From a virus: a stretch of 29,355 bases of DNA. The position numbers were made by a program, and so were the translations under genes. Location of the stretch: the IMG/VR virus record IMGVR_UViG_3300048837_000693, positions 1 to 29,355 of that record. The stretch is one strand, 5' to 3'. The stretch's first letter is position 1. Each line of letters begins with the position of its first letter. Below are positions 21,335 through 29,047 of the stretch, piece after piece. The notes below the pieces were generated by a model. It ran no database searches. It was not told the DNA's origin and was given only the letters and a program-made list of their open reading frames with translations.

Positions 21335-24221
21335 CGGCGGCGCTCCCGCGCATCAGCGCTTCCCAGTTGTTCCGGACGTGGGTCAGCACGACGTCCTCGC
21401 CCGCCAGTCCGGCCATGGCGTTGGCCACCGCGTCGTCGCCGATCGCGACCACCGGCGTGGTGACCCGGCCACCGCCTTCGCGACCGCCGTTGCCGCGGTG
21501 GCGGGGATCGGTCTCGGTGATGACCTCCTCGCCGCGGCGCAGGATCGCCGGCACTTCATCCGGTGCCAGGCCGGCGATGCCGCCGCCGTGGTAGCGCGGG
21601 GCCTGTCCGAACAGCAGCGGCGAGACGCCCTCGCGGCGGATGCCCAGGCGCCCGGCAATGCCGCCGCCGTGCCCCACGCCCACGTTCAGACTGGCGGCCG
21701 TGGCCTTGCCCAGTCCCGGGTAGATGGCATCGAGCAGCTTGAGCACCAGGAACGTGGCCAGCGCCCGGGCGGCGATCTGGGCCATGCCCTGCACGAAGCT
21801 GAGCACGAAGTCGCGCAGCGCGTCCTTGGCTTTTTTGGCGCCCGTGGCCAGGTCGGTGAACAGGTTGGTCACCGAGTTGATGGCCTGGTCCTGCACCTGC
21901 TGCCGGAACTGCTGCTGCGAGGCGGCCACCTGGGCGATGCTGCCGTCGAGCTCCTGCAGGAACTGCAGCACCGACGGATCCTTGGTCTCGGCGTAGTAGG
22001 CCGCGACCGACTGGCGCAGCGCCTGCAGCGTGGCCAGCGACGCCGAGCGGGCCTGGTCGATCTGGCGCTCGGCCTCTGCCGCGCCAATGGCACCCGCCTC
22101 GGACTGCGCCCCGACGGACGTCTCGGTGGTGCGCAGGCTGCCCAGCGCCGCTTGCATCTGGGCCTGGAAGGCCTGCAGGCGCGCCGATATCAGCTCGCGG
22201 TTGAACACGGCGTCGACCAGGGCCAAGCCGGTCTCATTTCCCTCGCGCTCCAGCTGCGCCCGCACCTCCCGGAACTGCTCGACCAACTTGATGGTCGAGG
22301 CCGCCTCGGCGTTGCCATTCAGCTCGAGCAGGCGGACGCTCAGCTCCTGCAGCTTCTTGGCCAGCTCGCCCTCGGCGGCGGCCTGCTCGCGGGCGGCGCG
22401 GGGACCAATCTCGGCGCGATCGCGCTGCAGCTTCACGATCTCGGTGAGGATCGTGGACTGCTGCTCGGTGGTTTCCGCCACGCGCAGCTCCTCCTGCGCC
22501 TGCCGGATAGCCAGGTCCACGGCCTCGGTCTCGAGTTGGACCTTCTTGTCGAAGTAGGCCTGCAGGCTGAGCTCGCCGGCGTCGTACATGCGCTGCAGCT
22601 CGCGGATTGAACGATCCACCGCGTCGCGCAGCAACGCCAGGCTGTTTGCCGCTGCGCGGCCTGCGGCAGCAGTCACGGTGCCGGCGCCGCCTCCGTCCTC
22701 ACCAACCGAGGCATCATCGCCGCCGAGGAGCTTGTTTTCGATCGCAGCCTTGGCCAGCCCCTCGAAATCACTCTCGATCCGCGCAACAGCGTCTTCCGTG
22801 GCGAGCGCTGCACTCCTCGCCTGGTCCTTGAAGTCTGCAAATGCCGAGCCGCCTTCACGCACCAAACCGGCGATCTTGCGTGCCTTGGCTACAGCGCCAG
22901 CGTTGAAGCCGAATACGTCCACGCCTTCGGCGAGGCTGGCAATGTTCTCCAGTCCGCCTGCCACGGCATTCTTACCCGCGTTGAAGGCGCCGACGATGGC
23001 CTGCTTGATCGCCAACCCCATCACGCTTGCCGCCAGCTTCAGGCGCTCGAATGCCACCAGCAAGCCACTGACCAGGGCAATGCCGGCCAGCTCCACCTCG
23101 AGGAACTCGTTCTTGAGGTAGGTTCCGACCTCCCAGCCGACGAAAGCGGCGGCGACGGTGGCAGCCGCGGTCTTGAGGCGCCCCGCCCACGTGCCAGCGG
23201 TCTTGATGCCCAGGGTCTGCGCCAGGTTGGTCGCGATGACCTGGTTCTTGTAGAGCGTCAGCGCGCCGGTGGCCAATGCGATCGCGGCAGGCCCGGCCCG
23301 GAACGCCAGGAAGTAGGCGACCAGCACCTTCGTGCCCAGCACTAGCAGCGAGGCGATCACCGGCAGGTTGTCTGCCACCGCCTTCAGAAACTGGATTATC
23401 ACCTGCGCGGCGCTGTTGGCCTGGTTGGAGTCGTTGATGAAGGCCAGCAGCGCGTTCGACAGGCGAGTTACCGCGCCGGCGATGGTGTCCGGCAGATTGC
23501 GGGCCTCCGCCTGCAGCTTGGCCTGCTGCGTCAGGATGGCGCGCACGATCAGGTCCGGCGTGAGCTGGCCCTCCTTGGCTAGCTTTCTCAGGTTTTCGGC
23601 GCCCTTCACGCCCAGCTCGACCAGGCCGTCCTGGATGGCCTGACCCAATCGCGGCGTCTGCTCGAGCACGCTGTTGAGCTCCTCGCCCCGCAGCGTGCCG
23701 GAGGCCAGGCCCTGTCCCAGCTGCACGATTGCCGCGTCCAGTCCCTGCTGGGAGGCGAATGACAGTCGGCCCGCCTGCAGGATGGTTTCGGTCAGGTTCG
23801 CCTGCGCGCCCTGCCCCAGCCTCAGGTTCCGGGTAGCCCGGCCCAGGCGGCCGTACAGGTCCACCGAGGTCTCCAGCGAGACCTGATTGCGCTGAGCGAT
23901 GTTGAACGTATCCCGCTGGGCCCGGTTGAACTCCGCCTGCGATCGCGTCGCCAGCCGCAGGCGCCCCTGCAGCTGCGCCGCCTGGTCCGACAAGCGGGCG
24001 AAGGTGCGAAGCCCTTGGATCGACAGGTACGTGCCGGCGATCGCTGCCAGCTCCTGCCGGGCCCGCCGCAGTCCGTTCACGAAGGCGTTGTTCTCGCCAA
24101 GGCTGGTCGCGGCCGACTTCTTCACCCCCGCAAGATCGCGCTGCAGCGTGACCAGGCCGTTCTTGATATCGGCCAGGTCGGCGCTGATGCGGACGCGAAG
24201 GTTAGTTTGTGGGCTTGCCAT
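21327..24221 (-). CDS. Tail tape-measure protein
   Basis: 964 aa. The N-terminal part is long helical coiled coil (LVTLQRDLAGVKKSAATSL), followed by the tape-measure signature LASGTLRGEELNSVLEQTPRLGQAIQDGL and hydrophobic segments about residues 290-420 that form the membrane-inserting part (NLPVIASLLVLGTKVLVAYFLAF). More helical repeats follow to 820. The C-terminal region at 866-900 (VSPLLFG, APRYH, DEVPAIL, RRGEEV) is the module also present in the DGR target. The length sets tail length; roughly 1.5 angstroms per residue would suggest about 140 nm, by general rule only. It starts at ATG 24221, overlapping the frameshifted T region. Confidence 0.96.
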   Translation of the reverse strand: MASPQTNLRVRISADLADIKNGLVTLQRDLAGVKKSAATSLGENNAFVNGLRRARQELAAIAGTYLSIQGLRTFARLSDQAAQLQGRLRLATRSQAEFNRAQRDTFNIAQRNQVSLETSVDLYGRLGRATRNLRLGQGAQANLTETILQAGRLSFASQQGLDAAIVQLGQGLASGTLRGEELNSVLEQTPRLGQAIQDGLVELGVKGAENLRKLAKEGQLTPDLIVRAILTQQAKLQAEARNLPDTIAGAVTRLSNALLAFINDSNQANSAAQVIIQFLKAVADNLPVIASLLVLGTKVLVAYFLAFRAGPAAIALATGALTLYKNQVIATNLAQTLGIKTAGTWAGRLKTAAATVAAAFVGWEVGTYLKNEFLEVELAGIALVSGLLVAFERLKLAASVMGLAIKQAIVGAFNAGKNAVAGGLENIASLAEGVDVFGFNAGAVAKARKIAGLVREGGSAFADFKDQARSAALATEDAVARIESDFEGLAKAAIENKLLGGDDASVGEDGGGAGTVTAAAGRAAANSLALLRDAVDRSIRELQRMYDAGELSLQAYFDKKVQLETEAVDLAIRQAQEELRVAETTEQQSTILTEIVKLQRDRAEIGPRAAREQAAAEGELAKKLQELSVRLLELNGNAEAASTIKLVEQFREVRAQLEREGNETGLALVDAVFNRELISARLQAFQAQMQAALGSLRTTETSVGAQSEAGAIGAAEAERQIDQARSASLATLQALRQSVAAYYAETKDPSVLQFLQELDGSIAQVAASQQQFRQQVQDQAINSVTNLFTDLATGAKKAKDALRDFVLSFVQGMAQIAARALATFLVLKLLDAIYPGLGKATAASLNVGVGHGGGIAGRLGIRREGVSPLLFGQAPRYHGGGIAGLAPDEVPAILRRGEEVITETDPRHRGNGGREGGGRVTTPVVAIGDDAVANAMAGLAGEDVVLTHVRNNWEALMRGSAAGG
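21522..21626 (-). repeat. C-terminal tape-measure module shared with DGR target
   Basis: Codons 866-900 of the tape measure; the partner of 4288-4392. RYHxGG, GLAxDEVPAIL and RG are common to both. A related Gly-Gly...Val-Pro-Ala-Ile-Leu...Arg-Gly-Glu pattern is frequent near tape-measure C-termini, so it is a functional tail-tip module. Confidence 0.85.
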
Positions 24222-24477
24222 GCGTGAGCACCCTCAGATACGCGTTGAACTCTTGCTTCGGATACTTCGCTGCCCGCAGGTTCACCACCTGGTCGGCCAG
24301 CTCCCTGCGCTTCGCTCGCTCGGCGGCTTCCGTGAACGTGCGCAGCTGCCCAAGGGTGTAGCCGCGCACGTCCTCCAGGCTGTGACCGCGCTCGATCAGG
24401 AGTTGGACGGTGTCAGCCCAGCCCCACTCAACAAACTTCCGCCCTGGCTTCCCAGGAGCGGTCCGAGCTTCTGGACG
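24202..24477 (-). CDS. Tail assembly chaperone T region (reached by -1 frameshift)
   Basis: 91 codons in the -1 frame relative to the G gene. Joined after the slippery site they give a 205-residue G-T fusion. The sequence (RKFVEWGWADTVQLLIERGHSLEDVRGYTLGQLRTFTEAAERAKR) is the TLGQ(L)...EAAER type of T domain in lambda-like and HK97-like phages. The T domain contacts the major tail protein and brings it to the tape measure. There is no own start with a ribosome site at the right place; it overlaps the tape-measure start by 20 bases, typical of G-T / tape-measure junctions. Confidence 0.82.
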   Translation of the reverse strand, partial: RPEARTAPGKPGRKFVEWGWADTVQLLIERGHSLEDVRGYTLGQLRTFTEAAERAKRRELADQVVNLRAAKYPKQEFNAYLRVLTHGKPTN

Positions 24478-24818
24478 AAAAAATCCCGGTTCACCTCGAC
24501 CAGGGCCTTGGCCAGCACCACGAACTCGTCCAGGTCGCCGCCAGCCACCCACTCCGGCGTCTTGCCGATGCAGATCGCCGCGGCCTGGTAGATGGCCTCG
24601 CCGTGGTCGGCCACCAGGCCCACCAGCAGGTCCACGAACCCGTCGCCGTCGGCATCGTCGGGCAGCGTCTGCAGCGCCAGGACGGCGTTGATGACGGGCC
24701 GGGCGGTGCGCACCAGCTTGGGCAGCTGGCCGATGGTCAGCGGCTTCACGTCGATCAGCTCGCCGCGGTAGGTGACGCTGGAGCCCGAAGGCTCCAGCAC
24801 GTCGAGGGCGTCGGTCAT
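24396..24818 (-). CDS. Tail assembly chaperone G
   Basis: 140 aa, ATG 24818. The composition (YRGELIDVKPLTIGQLPKLVRTARPVINAVLALQTLPDDADGDGFVDLLVGLVADHGEAIYQAAAICIG) is that of the phage tail assembly chaperone G family, located between major tail protein and tape measure. It is predicted to coat the tape measure during tail growth and to be absent from the virion. A fraction of ribosomes would shift at T TTT TTC (24477-24483) to make G-T. Confidence 0.85.
   Translation of the reverse strand: MTDALDVLEPSGSSVTYRGELIDVKPLTIGQLPKLVRTARPVINAVLALQTLPDDADGDGFVDLLVGLVADHGEAIYQAAAICIGKTPEWVAGGDLDEFVVLAKALVEVNRDFFVQKLGPLLGSQGGSLLSGAGLTPSNS
24477..24483 (-). promoter_or_regulatory. Programmed -1 frameshift site T TTT TTC
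   Basis: The minus-strand heptamer TTTTTTC, with zero-frame codons TTT TTC, is a canonical X XXY YYZ slippery sequence. Slipping back one base joins codon 114 of G to the T region. It lies 27 codons before the G stop, the usual position. Confidence 0.85.
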
Positions 24819-24825
24819 GGCCGGA

Positions 24826-25572
24826 TCAGTCCTCCATCTCGATCGTGGCGTACTGGCTGATGCCGGTGCCGGACTTGGTGGTGTCGGTCAGCAGCGCGCC
24901 ATTGATCTCGCCGGCGCCGTAGTCCTCGCCAAGGGCCGCCATCTGCTGCAGCACACCACCGGAGACCTTGTGGCAGGTGATGCGGGTGCGCTTGCCGGAC
25001 TGCGCTTCGTTGAGGCCCATGAACAGCAGCTCGTACTGCTTGTTCGGGTTCACCAGCGCCTCGACCTTCTTCTGGGCCGCGTAGGTGTAGGTGACGTCGA
25101 TGTTGGCGGCGCCGGCCACCGGATCGGTGATCGTGCTGGTGCTCGGGATGTAGATCTGGCCGTCGCGCAGCTCGTAGTCGGTGCCTGCCGTGAACGCGGT
25201 GCCGCCGCCGGCCGGCTCGACCAGCGTGATCGCGGTCGCGATCTTGTCCAGCGGGCTGTAGCCGCCCTTGTAGGCGACCACGGCTTCTTCGGTCGCGGTG
25301 CCGCCGGCGATCGAGGACACGGCCGCGCGCAGGCCGCGGGCGAAGTTCTCGGCCGAGAAGTCATGGAACGTGTAGGCGATGTCCACGCCGCTGACACGGC
25401 GCACCTGGTTGCGCAGGCCGCCGCCGGGCTTGGTGAAGTCCTGCAGCTGCTTGACGTCTTCCTGGGGCGAAAGGGTCAGCGCGGAGCAGTTGCCCACTTC
25501 CATGAACGGGGCCGCGGCGCCGAACTCGCGGATGAGGATGTTGCCGGAACCGATGTAGCTCTTGTCTTCCAT
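24826..25572 (-). CDS. Major tail tube protein
   Basis: 248 aa from ATG 25572 with GGAG upstream. MEDKSYIGSGNILIREFGAAAPFMEVGNCSALTLSPQEDVKQLQDF, with FHDFSAENFARGLRAAVSSI and the mid-part NIDVTYTYAAQKKVEALVNPNKQYELLFMGLNEAQSGKRTRITCHKV, shows the beta-sandwich style of siphophage tube proteins; the size equals lambda gpV (246). Hexameric rings of this protein form the tail tube. Gene order (before G) supports this assignment. Confidence 0.88.
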   Translation of the reverse strand: MEDKSYIGSGNILIREFGAAAPFMEVGNCSALTLSPQEDVKQLQDFTKPGGGLRNQVRRVSGVDIAYTFHDFSAENFARGLRAAVSSIAGGTATEEAVVAYKGGYSPLDKIATAITLVEPAGGGTAFTAGTDYELRDGQIYIPSTSTITDPVAGAANIDVTYTYAAQKKVEALVNPNKQYELLFMGLNEAQSGKRTRITCHKVSGGVLQQMAALGEDYGAGEINGALLTDTTKSGTGISQYATIEMED

Positions 25573-25595
25573 GGTGATTCTCCGAGGGTTGCGGG

Positions 25596-26033
25596 TTAGC
25601 CGATCTGCACGTGCGTGGTGTAACGAACCTCGACGCCGATCCAGTCGATGCCCTTGTCGGGCGGAAGGGGTGTGGCGCTGACGAAGGTGGGGAAGGCGCG
25701 GCCGGTGCCGAACTGGCGCTGCTGGCCCGCCAGGGCGCGCTCGATGTCGGCGATCAGCTGGTGCAGGCGCAGCTGCGCGTTGTCCGCGCTGGTGCTGACC
25801 TTGCCGACCACCAGCACGGTGACCTGCCGGTGCGTGCGCGGCGGCGCCGGCGGCACGGAGACGGCCAGTGCGTCCAGCGCGATCGCGATCAGGGCGCCTT
25901 GCGCCTCCGGGATCTGGCCCGGCTCGAGCGTGACGTACGCGCCGGCATCAGTGTGGTAGCCGCCGGCCACCCGGATGACGGCCAGGCAGGCCTTGAAGTC
26001 CTCGAGCAGCGACCAGGTGCGCGGGTCAGCCAC
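25596..26033 (-). CDS. Tail terminator / gpU-like protein
   Basis: 145 aa from GTG 26033, overlapping the upstream stop. LLEDFKACLAVIRVAGGYHTDAGAYVTLEP, then VTVLVVGKV and LRLHQLIADIERALAGQQRQF, match the alpha/beta fold of phage tail terminators (GpU-like), of similar length to lambda gpU (131). Location just before the major tail protein agrees. It should cap the tube at the head-proximal end. Confidence 0.8.
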   Translation of the reverse strand: MADPRTWSLLEDFKACLAVIRVAGGYHTDAGAYVTLEPGQIPEAQGALIAIALDALAVSVPPAPPRTHRQVTVLVVGKVSTSADNAQLRLHQLIADIERALAGQQRQFGTGRAFPTFVSATPLPPDKGIDWIGVEVRYTTHVQIG

Positions 26034-26349
26034 GGGTCACCACCCAGCGCTCGAGGGACGCGTCCCGGGTTTCCAGCGACGCGAGCATGTAGGCCTGGCC
26101 ATCGGCGACGACTACCGCGCCACGCTCGGGGGTCGGCACCTCGGCCAGGAACAGGCCTACCAGGGTGCGATGGCCGGCCACTTCGCCCGCGCCCTCGCCG
26201 AAGAACTGCGCTTCATCGTCCACGAGCACCCGGCACGGAATGCCGGCGCCGCCGGGCGGGGTGTAGAGCGCGGTGTCGGCGAGCCCGGCGCCGACAAAGG
26301 CGTCGACGAGCGAAGCGTCTAGGGCTCGCAGGGCGGCTTTCTGGCTCAT
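26026..26349 (-). CDS. Head-tail connector / completion protein
   Basis: 107 aa from ATG 26349, coupled to the previous gene (ATGA). It has the beta-rich pattern of head-tail joining proteins: FVGAGLADTALYTPPGGAGIPCRVLVDDEAQFFGEGAGEV, followed by FLAEVPTPERGAVVVADGQAYMLASLETRDASLERWVVT. Size and order match lambda gpFII or its relatives. Exact family assignment is not certain. Confidence 0.72.
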   Translation of the reverse strand: MSQKAALRALDASLVDAFVGAGLADTALYTPPGGAGIPCRVLVDDEAQFFGEGAGEVAGHRTLVGLFLAEVPTPERGAVVVADGQAYMLASLETRDASLERWVVTRG

Positions 26350-27131
26350 CGGGTGAACGCCTTGGACCAGGCACTGGCGACCGCTGTCGCCAGCGCCTTG
26401 TTGAAGTTGGCCGGGTAGCGGCGGTCGAAGATGGTCTGGGCCATCTGGAAAATCGGATAGCGGCGGCGGTAGCGGACCGAGCGCACGAAGTACAGGACGC
26501 TGCGCAGCGCGCTGCCGAACCCGGTCGCGATGCGCTCGTACACGCCGGCGGCCAGACCACCCTCGCGCTGCTTGACGGCGAAGTAGTTGCCGCCCCGCAC
26601 GCCCTTCTTGGCGTTGCGCTTGAGGCGGCGGCCGCGGCTGGCCGGCGATTCATTCGACAGGGCATCGCCCTGGATCCCCAGCTGGGACTTGATCTGGTTG
26701 AGCTGGCTGCGCGGCAGGTTGCCGTGCTGGTCGAGCTTGGCACCCTGCCCCGGCACCACGAACATGCCGGCCGGCAGGATGCCCCGGGCCGTCAGCTGGC
26801 GCTCGATGCCCTTGGTGCGGCGGCTGCCGCCCATCACCTGCGCCTCGAGGTACTTGGCCGGCGGCGTGCCTTTGAAGGCCTCGTCGCGGATGAAGACCTC
26901 GGCGGCAAGGTTGGCCTTGCTGGCCTTGGTGTACAGCACGGCCTGGCGCGTGAGCGCGGTCGGCCGGTCGAAGATCCGCGGCATCACCTCGGCCCACCGC
27001 TGCCGGGTATCGAAGGCCGTGGCATTGATCGCCGTGGCTGTGGCAAACGGCAGCTGCGTCCGCTCCAGCTCCGAGAACTGGCGCGAAACTACGTTGCCTC
27101 CGTCCACGGCGATGCGGATCAGCTGGCTCAC
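26346..27131 (-). CDS. Tail completion protein (gpZ-like position)
   Basis: 261 aa from GTG 27131, overlapping the Rz1 stop (GTGA). It opens VSQLIRIAVDGGNVVSRQFSELERTQLPFATATAINATAFDTRQRW, the start of a family of phage minor tail / completion proteins in this operon type. The remainder is basic (SRGRRLKRNAKKGVRGGNYFAVKQREGG, YRRRYPIFQMAQ). By position it equals lambda gpZ, but length and sequence differ, so only a role in tail completion is suggested. It lies directly after the spanin genes. Confidence 0.7.
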   Translation of the reverse strand: MSQLIRIAVDGGNVVSRQFSELERTQLPFATATAINATAFDTRQRWAEVMPRIFDRPTALTRQAVLYTKASKANLAAEVFIRDEAFKGTPPAKYLEAQVMGGSRRTKGIERQLTARGILPAGMFVVPGQGAKLDQHGNLPRSQLNQIKSQLGIQGDALSNESPASRGRRLKRNAKKGVRGGNYFAVKQREGGLAAGVYERIATGFGSALRSVLYFVRSVRYRRRYPIFQMAQTIFDRRYPANFNKALATAVASAWSKAFTR

Positions 27132-27433
27132 GGGCGCGGGTTCTCCTGGCGGGTGCCCTGGATCTGCTCGATCTGTTCGAGCCTGGCGTTGCAGCGCAGC
27201 AGCGCGGCCTTGCGCTCGGCAGCCACCTGCGGGCACATCGACAGCGGGCCTTCCGCGACTGGCTCACGCCCGACCAGGGCGCTGTCGATCGGTACGTACA
27301 CGATGCGCTCCACGATCTGGACCTGCGGCACGACGGCCCTGCCCGGATCCGGCAGGTCAGGGCGGGCCGCCTGGCTGCAGGCCGCCAGCAGCAGGCAGGC
27401 AGCGAGCGTCAGTAGGTGGACAAGGCGGGGCAT
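27128..27433 (-). CDS. Outer membrane spanin (Rz1-like lipoprotein)
   Basis: 101 aa from ATG 27433, overlapping the Rz end by 25 bases in another frame. Signal peptide LVHLLTLAACLLLAACSQ has a lipobox LAAC with lipid-bearing Cys19. The mature part is Pro rich at first (ARPDLPDPGRAVVPQ), then has a helical end (AAERKAALLRCNARLEQIEQ). It should work with Rz to fuse the inner and outer membranes in the last step of lysis. The size is longer than lambda Rz1 (60 aa) but within range. Confidence 0.87.
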   Translation of the reverse strand: MPRLVHLLTLAACLLLAACSQAARPDLPDPGRAVVPQVQIVERIVYVPIDSALVGREPVAEGPLSMCPQVAAERKAALLRCNARLEQIEQIQGTRQENPRP

Positions 27434-27864
27434 GCGGCCTCCAGGGTGGCGAGCGCTTTGGCGCAGTCGGGACGACGGGACTCGGTGGCGAACTGGGCGA
27501 CGAACTTGGTCAGGGTGCGATCGGCGTCGGTGGCGGCCGCCTTGGCCGCAGCGATCGCCGAGCGCGACGCCGCGTCCAGCCGGCGCAGGTCCTGCTGCGC
27601 CTGCGCGAGCTCGCCCTGCACGACAGCGAAGGCGTCTTTCCAGCCGGCGTTGGCCACCTCGAGCTCCGCGACCCGGCCCTTGTAGGCGTCGCGCTCGGTG
27701 GTGCGCGTGGCCAGGTCGGCCTTGGCCGTGTCGCGCCCGGCCCGGGCTGACGTCGCCTCGGCCTGCGCCAGCTGCAGCAGCACGAACTGGCCGACGGCCA
27801 GCACCAGCAGCGCGGCAATCGCCCAGAGCAGCGGCTTGATTGTCAGCTTGTCCAGCAGGCTCAT
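27409..27864 (-). CDS. Inner membrane spanin (Rz-like)
   Basis: 151 aa from ATG 27864, coupled to the endolysin stop (ATGA). One N-terminal membrane segment (PLLWAIAALLVLAVGQFVLLQLA) is followed by a long coiled coil (TAKADLATRTTERDAYKGRVAELEVANAGWKDAFAVVQGELAQAQQDL) and two late cysteines (RPDCAKALATLEAACPAL) that may form a disulfide. This matches Rz of lambda in length and plan. It forms a complex with the Rz1-like protein encoded in its overlapping frame. Confidence 0.88.
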   Translation of the reverse strand: MSLLDKLTIKPLLWAIAALLVLAVGQFVLLQLAQAEATSARAGRDTAKADLATRTTERDAYKGRVAELEVANAGWKDAFAVVQGELAQAQQDLRRLDAASRSAIAAAKAAATDADRTLTKFVAQFATESRRPDCAKALATLEAACPALSTY

Positions 27865-28751
27865 GAGGTGCGCTCCACGGTCCGCGCTTCATCGTCGCGG
27901 CGGTCCTGCAGGCCCTTCGAATCCGGCCACAGGCGTTTCATCGCGCGGATCTGCGCCGCGTTGCACCCGACGTCGCCACGTGGCACGCAGTCGTCGCGGA
28001 TGGCTCGCTTCTCGCGGTTTCGGTCGCCACGCATTGACCAGCCGCGGTTGTAGCCCAGCGACGTGTTGCCGGCCTGAGCGAACGGTGTGAGCCCGTGCCA
28101 GCCGTCGTCCAGCGCCCGCTCCGCCGCCATGCGGTAGGCCGGCAGGCTGTCATGCGCGAACACGCGGCTGGCCAGCGCATAGTCGATGCGGATGTCGGTG
28201 TGCTGGGCGCGCCAGGCGCGGCAGTTGGCATCGCCCACCACTCCCGACGCCGAGGCCAGCCGGTCGACCGCCGGGTGCATCGACCAGGTCTGCAAGATGT
28301 CGGCGCGAGTCTGATGCCCGAAGTCGTAGCCGATCCCACCCGTCGGGCCGCTGGCGCCGCCCGGGCAGATGATCCCCTCCCACTTGCGCGTGTACGCCGC
28401 CGGGCTGCTGACCTCCCAGCGCACGATCAGCGCCGTCGCCACCTCGGTGCCGGCCCACGCCGGCGCGTCACCCAGGTCGGGCGCCAGCGGCGCGAGCGTG
28501 TCCTGCACGGCTTCCTGGACCACGAGCACGGCGGGGACGGCCGCCTGCGCCACTACGGACCGCGTGTCGGTGACCGCCGGGGCGATGGCCGCCCCGAACG
28601 CCGCCTGCGCCTGGCCAAACACCGGCGGCGTGGCGGACGACGCCACCGCGCCTGGCGCCGCTTTCGTGCCCTCCGCCGTGGTCGGCGGCTGGCAGGCGGC
28701 TACCAGTGCGGAAAGAAGAAGAGCGACCAGAAGGCAAGATGCGCGAGCCAT
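27861..28751 (-). CDS. Phage endolysin (lysozyme-like) with lipoprotein signal
   Basis: 296 aa from ATG 28751 with GGAG upstream. N-terminus RASCLLVALLLSALVAAC has a lipobox-type VAAC at 17-20, followed by a 75-residue Ala/Pro linker. From 108 on, LIVRWEVSSPAAYTRKWEG and GGASGPTGGIGYDFGHQTRADIL form a lysozyme-like muramidase domain, with Glu113 as a candidate acid and GIGYDFGH (139-146) as the active-site Asp/His region. Later cysteine-rich loop NREKRAIRDDCVPRGDVGCNAAQI. The product should cleave peptidoglycan. The lipobox would anchor it to the membrane, unlike standard holin-released endolysins. Confidence 0.82.
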   Translation of the reverse strand: MARASCLLVALLLSALVAACQPPTTAEGTKAAPGAVASSATPPVFGQAQAAFGAAIAPAVTDTRSVVAQAAVPAVLVVQEAVQDTLAPLAPDLGDAPAWAGTEVATALIVRWEVSSPAAYTRKWEGIICPGGASGPTGGIGYDFGHQTRADILQTWSMHPAVDRLASASGVVGDANCRAWRAQHTDIRIDYALASRVFAHDSLPAYRMAAERALDDGWHGLTPFAQAGNTSLGYNRGWSMRGDRNREKRAIRDDCVPRGDVGCNAAQIRAMKRLWPDSKGLQDRRDDEARTVERTS

Positions 28752-29047
28752 GCGAAGGTCTCCAGTTGAAGTAGGCGAAGGGCGGCCGCGTCGCCGTTCG
28801 CGGCGCGCTCCATGAGGCGGGAACGTTCGACGTTGTCGATGTTCATGCCCGTGATGTGCATGCCCAGCACGCACGCACCGCCGGCGGCGGCCGCGTGGCA
28901 GGTGATCACTGGCAGTTCGGCGAGCCAGGCGAGGATGTCGCCGGTGAAGCGGGCACCAGGCATGGCGCCCAGCACGATCCAGCCCAGGATGCTGAGCAGC
29001 GCCAGCAGCGGCAGCCAGATGGCAAAAGCCTTGAAGGAGTAGGTCAT
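28700..29047 (-). CDS. Putative holin (membrane protein)
   Basis: 115 aa from ATG 29047, coupled to the upstream gene. Three likely membrane segments: FAIWLPLLALLSILGWIVLGAMPG, WLAELPVITCHAAAAGGACVLGMHITG, and the C-terminal FAWLAHLAFWSLFFFPHW. It is encoded directly upstream of the endolysin, overlapping its start by 52 bases, the common place for holins. No holin family motif is recognised, so the call depends on context and topology. Confidence 0.65.
   Translation of the reverse strand: MTYSFKAFAIWLPLLALLSILGWIVLGAMPGARFTGDILAWLAELPVITCHAAAAGGACVLGMHITGMNIDNVERSRLMERAANGDAAALRLLQLETFAWLAHLAFWSLFFFPHW

Noticed and set aside
24202-24552. T region as an independent gene starting at 24552
   Set aside because: The start has no ribosome site and lies within the G frame. 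The TTTTTTC slippery heptamer explains how this frame is reached.
25611-27839. 742-codon open frame on the plus strand
   Set aside because: It crosses five well-supported minus-strand genes and has the Arg/Ala/Pro-rich character of GC-driven spurious frames.
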